From positions 1-24,410 of the IMG/VR virus record IMGVR_UViG_3300010885_053449: a stretch of 24,410 nucleotides of DNA; one strand, given 5' to 3'. Shown in pieces: positions 14,345-20,443 of this stretch. This DNA comes from a virus. The position numbers were made by a program, and so were the translations under genes. Every line of letters starts with the position of its first letter. The first letter of the stretch is position 1. The notes below the pieces were generated by a model. It was not told where the DNA came from, did no database searches, and saw only the letters and a list, made by a program, of their open reading frames with translations.

Positions 14345-14392
14345 CTATGCGCCACCGTTGCGTCCGGCGCGTCATGCGCTTCTGGCGCATAG
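14345..14392 (+). repeat. Perfect 10-bp inverted repeat between G and I genes
   Basis: CTATGCGCCA at 14345-14354 pairs with TGGCGCATAG at 14383-14392, leaving a 28-nt loop that holds further GCGC-rich pairs. It fills most of the 63-bp gap between the G-type gene and the protease gene. There is no T tract after it, so it is not a normal terminator. It may be an mRNA stem that stabilises or separates the transcripts, or a protein-binding site. Confidence 0.5.
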
Positions 14393-14407
14393 GGCGATGG
14401 TGCGGGA

Positions 14408-15472
14408 GTGAAGAGACAATCCCCAGCCACCACACCCGCCGCGGCACCCGCCGCCGCCATCATCGCCTGCGGGGGCGGTGGGAAACTCACCCCCGGCGGC
14501 ACGCTGCCGAATGAGCTGGTGCTCTGCCCATGGGGAATCCGGAGCACTCGCAAGGGACGGTTCGAGGTGGGGGCTCACACGCTGGCTGTTTTCTCGCAAC
14601 GTCAGGCGGCGATGCGGCGCGACATGGTGGCGGGCGACTTCGAGCACGGCACGCTGAAGAAGGAGGACCCGGTCCGCGTGGCCTGCTATGGCGTCCCCCG
14701 TGTTGTCGAGGGCGTGGGCATCGTCGCTGACATTAATCACTGGACGCCGGACGGGAAAGAATTCGTGGGCGGCGGGCATTACCCTGACATTTCCCCGGCT
14801 TTGGAAGTGAACGCCGCCGGTCAGGTCATCGGGCTCCACTCCTTCGCGTTCTGCCGACATGGCGAAATCGCCGACGACTCGCTCCAAATCTTTTCTGCTG
14901 ACTCCCAACCCCAAATTATGAACCTGCTAACGTTGCTCAATGCCGTTCTCGCCGCCCTGTCCATCCCACCCGTCAAGGACAATGCCACCCCTGAAGATCT
15001 TGCGGCCGTAATGGCGCAAGCCACCGCCGCGGCGAAAGCCAAAAGTGAGACGGAGGTGGAGGTGGAGCCGATGTCCGCGGATGCTGACAAGATCACTCCG
15101 ATCCTCGCCCCGCTCATCACCGAGGTGCGCAACCTGCGCGCCGACGTCGTGGCCCTCACCGCTGCGGACACCACCCGCAAAATCGACAACCTCCTCTCCG
15201 CTGCCAAGGCCGCGGGAAAGGCCATCGGCCTGAAGCCGGCAACCCTCTACGCCATGGGCGCGGATGCTGTTACTGAGTACCTCGACTCCCTCCCCGAAAA
15301 TGCCGTCCCGCTCCAAGGAGCCAACGGCGGCACTGGCACCCAAAGCGCGGCGGATGCGAAGGTGGAGGCGTTCAGCGCGGACCAGAAAGCAATGTTCTCG
15401 CGCATGGGCATGACTGCCGAGGAGGTCGCAAAAGCGGCCGAAGAAATGCACGGCGTGAAGCTCTCCGTCTGA
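14408..15472 (+). CDS. I: Capsid maturation protease with C-terminal scaffold (Mu I family)
   Basis: A 354-aa protein from the GTG at 14408. Residues about 35-165 resemble Mu-like prophage I protein: PNELVLCPWGIRSTRKGRFE, then VEGVGIVADINHWTPDG, HYPDISPALEVNAAGQVIGL and HSFAFCRHGEIADDSLQIFS. From residue 171 the sequence changes to a helical, Ala/Glu/Lys-rich scaffold with MSADADKITPILAPLI and RKIDNLLSAAKAAGKA, and a C-terminal helix (AEEVAKAAEEMHGVKLSV). In Mu the I protease cuts itself and the scaffold Z, which is made from an internal start in the same gene. Location just before the decoration and capsid genes fits. The GTG start is less sure than the family. Confidence 0.75.
   Translation: MKRQSPATTPAAAPAAAIIACGGGGKLTPGGTLPNELVLCPWGIRSTRKGRFEVGAHTLAVFSQRQAAMRRDMVAGDFEHGTLKKEDPVRVACYGVPRVVEGVGIVADINHWTPDGKEFVGGGHYPDISPALEVNAAGQVIGLHSFAFCRHGEIADDSLQIFSADSQPQIMNLLTLLNAVLAALSIPPVKDNATPEDLAAVMAQATAAAKAKSETEVEVEPMSADADKITPILAPLITEVRNLRADVVALTAADTTRKIDNLLSAAKAAGKAIGLKPATLYAMGADAVTEYLDSLPENAVPLQGANGGTGTQSAADAKVEAFSADQKAMFSRMGMTAEEVAKAAEEMHGVKLSV
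14918..15472 (+). CDS. Z: Internal-start capsid scaffold (Mu Z-like)
   Basis: An internal ATG in frame with the protease, at protein residue 171. It would yield a 184-aa scaffold starting MNLLTLLNAVLAALSIPPVK. The DNA just before this ATG (ACTCCCAACCCCAAATT) has the same A/C-rich character as the leaders before many unlinked genes here, which makes independent initiation likely. The coiled, Ala/Glu/Lys-rich composition fits a scaffold. The scaffold would line the procapsid and be removed by the protease. The start is inferred, not shown. Confidence 0.6.
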   Translation: MNLLTLLNAVLAALSIPPVKDNATPEDLAAVMAQATAAAKAKSETEVEVEPMSADADKITPILAPLITEVRNLRADVVALTAADTTRKIDNLLSAAKAAGKAIGLKPATLYAMGADAVTEYLDSLPENAVPLQGANGGTGTQSAADAKVEAFSADQKAMFSRMGMTAEEVAKAAEEMHGVKLSV

Positions 15473-15504
15473 TCCCAATCAACCAACCCTGACAATTCCA
15501 TTTT

Positions 15505-15918
15505 ATGGCCACCACCACAGCCGCATACCCCGCCGCCCCGCAAGTCGGGTTTGACCGCGGGACCTTCGGAGTCAAAGCCAACATCCGCATCGACGAGGGC
15601 TCTCTCGTCATGATCGACACGACCGCCGGCACTGCCGAGGGCGCTGAGCCCATGGCGTCCCAACGCTGCATCGGCTGGGCTGCTGAGCTGGCGGATAACA
15701 CTGGCGGAGTGGCATCAGCCGTCCGCGTCACCGTCACCACTGAGACTGCCAGCTTCGAGAACTCGACTGTCACCCCAGTCACCGCGGCGATGGTTGGTTC
15801 ATCGGTCTGGGCAGAAAGCCCCACCACCGTCAAAGGCTCCGCCGGCACCAACCCCGTTGTCGTCGGGACACTGTTTGGTTTTGCTGCCGATGGGCGGCCC
15901 ATCATCCGGTTCGTCTGA
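15505..15918 (+). CDS. Capsid decoration/head-fibre protein (DUF2190-like)
   Basis: A 137-aa protein starting MATTTAAYPAAPQVGFDRGT. It is small, beta rich and Ala/Thr/Val rich, with repeated short strands (ASAVRVTVTTETASFENSTV, GTLFGFAADGRPIIRFV). It lacks charged helices, and its IDEGSLVMIDTTAGTAEGAE segment resembles DUF2190-type decoration proteins. It stands between the protease/scaffold and the major capsid protein, the usual place of a decoration protein. An A/C-rich leader precedes the ATG. Confidence 0.65.
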   Translation: MATTTAAYPAAPQVGFDRGTFGVKANIRIDEGSLVMIDTTAGTAEGAEPMASQRCIGWAAELADNTGGVASAVRVTVTTETASFENSTVTPVTAAMVGSSVWAESPTTVKGSAGTNPVVVGTLFGFAADGRPIIRFV

Positions 15919-15951
15919 GCCGCATCCCACTTCAACTCAATCCTATCATTT

Positions 15952-16890
15952 ATGATCATCAATCGAAGCAATCTGCGCTCATTCCAGTTCGCTCTGGACA
16001 CGGCGTTTTCCAAAGGGCTGGGCATGACCACAACTGGCGAGGGGGCTGTTCACCAGATCCTCTGCCACGAAAAAGAAGTCATCGGACGCAAGGAGGGTGA
16101 GTACCCATGGCTGGGTGCTAGCGGCAAGATCCGTGAGACGACGGGCACGAAGGAAAAGGTCAAGCTCCCGCTCAACCGGGTGCGAGTCCGGAACGGGAGG
16201 TTCTCGCTCCTCATCGCCATCGACGAGGAGGATCTGGAGTGCGACGAAGAGGGCCTGTACAAGGACCAAGCGCAGATGTTTGGGACTGAGGCGAGCGATC
16301 ACTTTGAGGACGAGGCGGCGAAGGTTCTGGCGGCTGGATTCAGCACGAAGGACTACACCGGCTCCAACTTCTTTGCCGCAAACAAGAACGTCGCCCCCGA
16401 CCTTGGGGCGAAGAGCGCAAAGTTCACTAACTTCGTCACGAAGAAGTTCAGCACGGCAAACTATGCAGCCGCCGTCGCCAGCCTCCGCACCCGGACCGAC
16501 GCGAACGGGAAAAACCTTGGGCTTGGGAATCAGGGCTTCACGCTGATCGTGGGGCCGAATGCTGAGGCGGACGCAAAGGTGGCCATTCAAGCGACTCAGG
16601 GAGCGAATGGTGCCACCAACGTCTGGTCCGGTACCGCCAAGCTCCGCGTCTGGAACTGGCTGCACTCGTACCTGCCTGACTCATGGTTCCTCGTGGCCAA
16701 TACCGTCACAGGGACCCGCCGCCCGCTCATCAAGCAGATCGGGAAAAAGATCAGCTCGCGCATGACGGGCACGGAAGACGTCTCCGCCATCATCGACGGG
16801 GAAATCCTGTACGAGCTCTACGGCCGCCACCGCATCGCCTATGGCGACCCCGCCCTCATCTACGGCAGCGATGGTTCCACCGCTGCCTGA
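15952..16890 (+). CDS. T: Major capsid protein (Mu gpT family)
   Basis: A 312-aa protein, close to Mu gpT in length. Recognisable segments are MIINRSNLRSFQFALDTAFS at the N-terminus (SNL and fold start), YPWLGASGKIRE, VRVRNGRFSLLIAIDEEDLE, AANKNVAPDLGAKSAKFTNF, and near the end SWFLVANTVTGTRRPLIKQI and DGEILYELYGRHRIAYGDPA. It belongs to the Mu-like prophage major head subunit gpT (PF10124) with an HK97-type fold. It assembles around the scaffold from the upstream gene. A hairpin directly follows the gene. The A/C-rich leader before the ATG contains CAACTCAATCC. Confidence 0.85.
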   Translation: MIINRSNLRSFQFALDTAFSKGLGMTTTGEGAVHQILCHEKEVIGRKEGEYPWLGASGKIRETTGTKEKVKLPLNRVRVRNGRFSLLIAIDEEDLECDEEGLYKDQAQMFGTEASDHFEDEAAKVLAAGFSTKDYTGSNFFAANKNVAPDLGAKSAKFTNFVTKKFSTANYAAAVASLRTRTDANGKNLGLGNQGFTLIVGPNAEADAKVAIQATQGANGATNVWSGTAKLRVWNWLHSYLPDSWFLVANTVTGTRRPLIKQIGKKISSRMTGTEDVSAIIDGEILYELYGRHRIAYGDPALIYGSDGSTAA

Positions 16891-16910
16891 CCAATACCCA
16901 CCAAAAACTA

Positions 16911-16958
16911 GGGGCCGGGGACGAATCCTCTCCGGAGGCTGATTCCCCGGCCCCGCTT
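16911..16958 (+). terminator. Hairpin after the capsid gene, probable terminator or attenuator
   Basis: A perfect 11-bp inverted repeat: GGGGCCGGGGA at 16911-16921 and TCCCCGGCCCC at 16944-16954. A smaller stem (CCTC with GAGG, 16927-16938) lies in the loop. The outer stem is followed by GCTTT, then C residues, so the T tract is short. It sits 20 bp past the capsid stop and before the gp36-like gene. A partial terminator that leaves more capsid than tail mRNA is a reasonable reading; RNA stabilisation is an alternative. Confidence 0.6.
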
Positions 16959-16969
16959 TCCCCCCCACA

Positions 16970-17425
16970 ATGGCCCGCCCCATCCTGTACTGCACTGCCG
17001 CTGAGCTTCTCGCCAAGATCCCCATGGCGGATCGGGATGCCGCCGTGGACGATACTGGCAGCGGGGTGCCTGACATGGCCCTCTTAGATGAGGTCATCTC
17101 GCAGGCCTGCGACGAGGTGGATACATTTTACGCGATCCGCGGGGTGACGGTGCCGCTCAACCCGGCCATCGAACCGCTGGCCAAACAGGCGGCGATGCAC
17201 ATCGCGATTGAGACGCTGTACACCCGCCGCGGAGAAGATCCGACGCGGAACCCTCACCACAAGAGTCTGGAGCAGATCCGGGGATTGCTGGGACGGGTGG
17301 CAGACGGGCGGCTGTCTGTGGCATCGACGCTGCCCAATGCGTCATCCGAAATCGTGGGGCAGGTGGTGAGCGTGGAGGGCGAGCCCGCCCTGACGTATCC
17401 CGGCCCGAACCGAATCTTCATGTGA
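16970..17425 (+). CDS. DUF1320 protein (Mu gp36-like)
   Basis: A 151-aa protein starting MARPILYCTAAELLAKIPMA. The YCTAAELLAKIP start, the ALLDEVISQACDEVDTFYAI segment and the AMHIAIETLYTRRGE helix are typical of DUF1320 proteins (Mu gp36). These lie just after the major capsid gene and are thought to be head-tail connector or completion components. The C-terminus (VASTLPNASSEIVGQ) is short. The gene follows the post-capsid hairpin and precedes a gp37-like gene, matching Mu order. Confidence 0.75.
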   Translation: MARPILYCTAAELLAKIPMADRDAAVDDTGSGVPDMALLDEVISQACDEVDTFYAIRGVTVPLNPAIEPLAKQAAMHIAIETLYTRRGEDPTRNPHHKSLEQIRGLLGRVADGRLSVASTLPNASSEIVGQVVSVEGEPALTYPGPNRIFM

Positions 17426-17432
17426 CCTGACC

Positions 17433-18023
17433 ATGCTGGCCGAAACCATCAACCGTCTGAGGACTGCACTGACGCCTCACATCGACGCCTCCGGCGGGGA
17501 GCTGATGCTGGCGACAGACCGCATGGATGCACTGATGCAGGCGGTGGCCTCTCTGAGCGCACGCTGGCAGATGATCATCTGGCTCACTGGCACGCCGCCA
17601 TCCTCCCGAGAGGATGCGCGCAGCGGGCGCATCAATCTCGAAATCCACGTGGTTGTCTGCCGCCGCCCGTCACTCCCCGCCGTCCGTTCCCTGACAACGA
17701 CGGATGAGACGGATGCCACCAGCCTTTACCGCCTCTGGGATGAGGTGCGCGGCATCATCCACCGGGTGCGGTTTGGCGACCTGATGAGGGACGAAGCGGG
17801 GCTCCTCCACTTCATTCCGCGCAACGGCTTTTTGGCTGCCGAGAACCCGATGGTTCTCCAATCCATCGCCATCACGCGGGAGTACATGGAGGTCAAAAAG
17901 CCTGACTCCAAGCCATCCTACAAAGAGCTTCTCTGGGCTCAATCCTCATGGATATGCCCGGTCTCCGCCGCCGTGGCGATGCCCTCCGGCACCGCCATCG
18001 AAGACTGGTGGATTTCCGCATGA
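17433..18023 (+). CDS. Tail-terminator/completion protein (Mu gp37-like)
   Basis: A 196-aa protein starting MLAETINRLRTALTPHIDAS. It has the helix-strand pattern of Mu gp37/DUF1834-type proteins: an N-terminal helix, ARSGRINLEIHVVVCRRPSL as a central strand, then a helix with SLYRLWDEVRGIIHRVRFGD, and ENPMVLQSIAITREYMEVKK as a last strand. Position right after DUF1320 and before the tail tube agrees with Mu order. The last 25 residues are unusual, being hydrophobic (SSWICPVSAAVAMPSGT). Role inferred by position and fold pattern. Confidence 0.6.
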   Translation: MLAETINRLRTALTPHIDASGGELMLATDRMDALMQAVASLSARWQMIIWLTGTPPSSREDARSGRINLEIHVVVCRRPSLPAVRSLTTTDETDATSLYRLWDEVRGIIHRVRFGDLMRDEAGLLHFIPRNGFLAAENPMVLQSIAITREYMEVKKPDSKPSYKELLWAQSSWICPVSAAVAMPSGTAIEDWWISA

Positions 18024-18055
18024 TCACTCAACCCTGATTTTAACCCTATCACACC

Positions 18056-18679
18056 ATGGCCAGACAATACACAGGCAATCCTTTAGGAGACCTCACCAAT
18101 CCCAGCATCGTCCTCGCCCCCGCATCGGAATTTGTGCTGGTGGAGGGAAATGCTCACGGCACCAAGGCGCGCATGGGCACCGGGTGGTTGGGGATCAACG
18201 GCACCGTTGGCACCGTGATCAAGGCAAGCGCCAAACTGATGGGCGACATCAGCGAGACGGCCGATGGAGCCTCCGGCACGCGGGCGATGTTCAGCAAAAA
18301 AAACGGGGTGGAGATGGAGCTGGAGCTTCAGCATGACCGGGGATTTCCCAGCATCCAGAAACTGGACAGGTTCCGCGTTTGGGTGGACATCGGTCAGGAC
18401 GTACCGTTCCTGGCCACGTGCATCGTGACTGAGGTGAGTGCCGATAAGGGGGACGATGAGACCGCCTCCATCAAGATCACGGCGCAGTACAAGCCTGGCT
18501 TTTCGACGGCAACGTCGATGTATCGTGCGGTGTTGGACGAATTCGGACGCGTCGTCTCCTTCGAGGCTGCCACGAAGTTTGCGGCCGGCAACACGCAACC
18601 CGGCGTACTGCCCGCCGATCCGCCCGCGCTCAGCAGCACGCCGCCTGTCGGCAACACGAATCCCGGCATCGGCATCTGA
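18056..18679 (+). CDS. Probable tail tube protein
   Basis: A 207-aa protein starting MARQYTGNPLGDLTNPSIVL. It is beta rich, with internal strands (GVEMELELQHDRGFPSIQKL, FRVWVDIGQDVPFLATCIVT, DETASIKITAQYKPGFS) that resemble tube proteins. It lies between the completion gene and the chaperone/tape-measure genes, where the tube is expected. No tail-sheath gene lies beside it. The C-terminal 35 residues are Pro/Asn/Thr rich and repeat the pattern GNTxPG twice. A stretch of eight A residues (18296-18303) lies in the gene but a -1 slip would stop soon. Tube by position and composition. Confidence 0.55.
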   Translation: MARQYTGNPLGDLTNPSIVLAPASEFVLVEGNAHGTKARMGTGWLGINGTVGTVIKASAKLMGDISETADGASGTRAMFSKKNGVEMELELQHDRGFPSIQKLDRFRVWVDIGQDVPFLATCIVTEVSADKGDDETASIKITAQYKPGFSTATSMYRAVLDEFGRVVSFEAATKFAAGNTQPGVLPADPPALSSTPPVGNTNPGIGI

Positions 18680-18691
18680 CCATCCTGACGC

Positions 18692-19111
18692 ATGGAATCC
18701 ATCCGCCAAGACATCCGGGAAGCGGCGCTCCGCGTGCAGGCTGGCCTGTCACCAACGGCCGCCTACACGACTCCATCCAATTACGAGGTGGGGCTCCTCA
18801 CCGAATCCGGCGCGGAGGTCTCCACCTCCGGCACCGGTTATGCGCGGCGGACTATCAGCAGCACGGGATTCTTCGCCGTCGGGGATTCTCCGCTGGGGAA
18901 CAAATGGGTGACCAACACGGGCACCATCCGGTTTCCCGCCTCCGGATCTGCGACGCTATCGTGGGGAGCCATCAAGCATGTGGCTTTGTGGAAAACGGGC
19001 GAGAGCGAGCCGCTGTTCATCTTTTCGCGAGACGACTCCGAAAGCGTGCTGACGGGTGGGAGCTACACAGTGGCCCCGGACGATCTGCAACTCCTGGATA
19101 ACATCATCTGA
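18692..19111 (+). CDS. Minor tail protein (gp80-like pattern)
   Basis: A 139-aa protein starting MESIRQDIREAALRVQAGLS. It carries a pattern frequent in small phage tail proteins: a strand with VGLLTESGAEVS, then GYARRTISSTGFFAV, then TGTIRFPASGSATLSWGAIK with HVALW. This matches the Y-V-x-L-x-T...GYAR...F-P-A...W-G-x-V-x-H architecture of the Gp80-like family, though at low identity by eye. It overlaps the next gene by TGATG and follows the tube gene. A structural role in the tail is likely. Confidence 0.55.
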   Translation: MESIRQDIREAALRVQAGLSPTAAYTTPSNYEVGLLTESGAEVSTSGTGYARRTISSTGFFAVGDSPLGNKWVTNTGTIRFPASGSATLSWGAIKHVALWKTGESEPLFIFSRDDSESVLTGGSYTVAPDDLQLLDNII

Positions 19112-19704
19112 TGGGCGCTCACTCCGCGTGGAACTACTGGCTGCCGCGTGCCACCGGGAATCCGGTGCTGACCGTGGCAGCCAGTTATTCCCTGCGGGCA
19201 GGTGGAACGGTTGAGTACGTGGGTGGGGTGCCGGGTGGACGGGTGCCGAGCGGCAATGTGATAGTGCTGGCAAGGCCGGACATGTTCCGGATGGACACGG
19301 AGACAGACGAGCCCGCGGCCTATCTGCCGATGGAGCGGAGGAACTGGGGCACCGCATGGGCGACAGCGGAAATCGGGTGGGGAGAGGTGCTTTCGGTAGA
19401 GGCTCCGATGAGGGCGGAGGCAGGCAGCCACAGGACAGCGGTGGGGCAACTGGTCGGAGGATGGGTGGAAGATCCGGAGGGAATGATTACGGTGCGGTGC
19501 ATCGTGGAAATGGCGACGGCTGACGATCTGCCGGAGACGGGCGATCACTTTTTTTACAGCGGCAAGAGGTACAGCGTAACGGAGGTGGTGCCTGAGGACG
19601 CCATGGGGGAGAGCAAAACACTGACGGTTTCCGGCCGTCATTGGCCGAACTGCAACCGCACCATCACCCCGCCCAATCTGCCGTCACCCGGCAGCCTGAT
19701 CTGA
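19111..19704 (+). CDS. Unknown tail-module protein
   Basis: A 197-aa protein starting MGAHSAWNYWLPRATGNPVL. It is beta rich and rich in Trp and Gly: GGTVEYVGGVPGGRVPSGNV, NWGTAWATAEIGWGEVLSVE, GMITVRCIVEMATADDL, and YSGKRYSVTEVVPEDAMGES near the C-terminus. It overlaps the previous gene by one base (TGATG). Position before the tail chaperone suggests a minor tail or tube-associated protein. No family is recognised. Confidence 0.55.
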   Translation: MGAHSAWNYWLPRATGNPVLTVAASYSLRAGGTVEYVGGVPGGRVPSGNVIVLARPDMFRMDTETDEPAAYLPMERRNWGTAWATAEIGWGEVLSVEAPMRAEAGSHRTAVGQLVGGWVEDPEGMITVRCIVEMATADDLPETGDHFFYSGKRYSVTEVVPEDAMGESKTLTVSGRHWPNCNRTITPPNLPSPGSLI

Positions 19705-19709
19705 TTTCC

Positions 19710-20321
19710 ATGAACAAGCAACCACCCCCCACTATCACGAGTCGCGAACTGGCCAATCAGGCCATGCAGGCCAATCGCGCCGCCCGCCTAAAGGCATCCG
19801 AACGAGGAGGTCCGGAGACGGAAATGGAAATCCTGTTGGCCGCGCACGAGCCGCCAGAGATCGCGGCTGGTGAGCTGAGCTGCATGTCGGCTGGCATCGC
19901 TGAACTCATGAGGCGGAGGCGGATGATTGAGGAAGAGATCACGCCGGAGGAGCTCATCTACATCTTTCGTTACCCGGTCTCGGCTTGGGCCTATCTCAAG
20001 CAGATCAAGGAGCCTCAACAGACGACATCGGAGGAGTGGAAGTGCGAGATCTTCACGCTGTCCTTGATGCTGGACAAGCAGGCGCTGGAGCAGTGCTCCG
20101 CGTGGGTCACTCGCGAGCTGCACCATTTTTTCGGCTTGCCGGAGGCGAGCCCTCCGGAGGAGCCGAGTCAGCCTCAAGTGGATGCGAGGGCAGTAGAGCC
20201 GGATGGTGGATGCGAGCCGTCGAAGGCATCCTCGCCAATTACGGACACAGCGTCCCTGCCGGTGCCGATCCCGTGCGATGGGCCGTCTGGAGATTCCCCC
20301 TCAACTCCTACCTCGCCCTGA
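19710..20321 (+). CDS. Tail assembly chaperone, short form (G-type)
   Basis: A 203-aa protein starting MNKQPPPTITSRELANQAMQ. The core is helical (LMRRRRMIEEEITPEELIYI, FRYPVSAWAYLKQIKEPQQT, CEIFTLSLMLDKQALEQCSA). After residue 141 the composition changes to a low-complexity Pro/Ser/Glu tail (EASPPEEPSQPQ, then SSPITDTASLPVPIP), as expected when translation passes a frameshift site without shifting. It stands directly before the tape measure, the standard place of tail chaperones. With the -1 frame at 20132 it gives the long form. Chaperones of this kind bind the tape measure during tail assembly and are not in the mature virion. Confidence 0.7.
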   Translation: MNKQPPPTITSRELANQAMQANRAARLKASERGGPETEMEILLAAHEPPEIAAGELSCMSAGIAELMRRRRMIEEEITPEELIYIFRYPVSAWAYLKQIKEPQQTTSEEWKCEIFTLSLMLDKQALEQCSAWVTRELHHFFGLPEASPPEEPSQPQVDARAVEPDGGCEPSKASSPITDTASLPVPIPCDGPSGDSPSTPTSP

Positions 20322-20440
20322 TGCCCGCGGCGCTTGAGAGAGCCGGGGTGGAACTGCCAAAACACTACGCCATCCGCGAGGGTCTCTCCGCCGCTAACGC
20401 ACTCAAGAAGGCCACCCGCAAAACCCACACCGTGATCTAA
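19710..20440 (+). CDS. Tail assembly chaperone, -1 frameshift long form (GT-type)
   Basis: Joined reading: 141 codons from 19710 to 20132, then -1 with the C at 20132 read again, and 102 codons to the stop at 20440, for 243 aa. The second part reads RLAGGEPSGGAE at the junction, then a normal-looking domain starting MRAVEGILANYGHSVPAGAD and continuing VRWAVWRFPLNSYLALMPAA. It ends with basic NALKKATRKTHTVI. That domain has better composition than the zero-frame tail and its stop lies just before the tape measure start at 20444. This is the lambda G/GT-type layout, also proposed for Mu gp41. Confirmed only by sequence reading. Confidence 0.75.
20126..20157 (+). promoter_or_regulatory. -1 programmed ribosomal frameshift signal
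   Basis: The slippery heptamer T-TTT-TTC at 20126-20132 is in the correct phase for the chaperone frame (CAT TTT TTC). It is followed by a 6-nt spacer (20133-20138) and a 7-bp G/C-rich stem: CCGGAGG at 20139-20145 and CCTCCGG at 20151-20157 with a 5-nt loop. Slippery site, spacer, stem and a long open -1 frame together match a working frameshift signal. Confidence 0.8.
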
Positions 20441-20443
20441 GCC

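Noticed and set aside
18296-18304. A8 run with A-AAA-AAC in the tail tube gene
   Set aside because: A canonical slippery heptamer, but a -1 slip would stop after about ten codons and no stem follows. It is probably just Lys-Lys-Asn codons.
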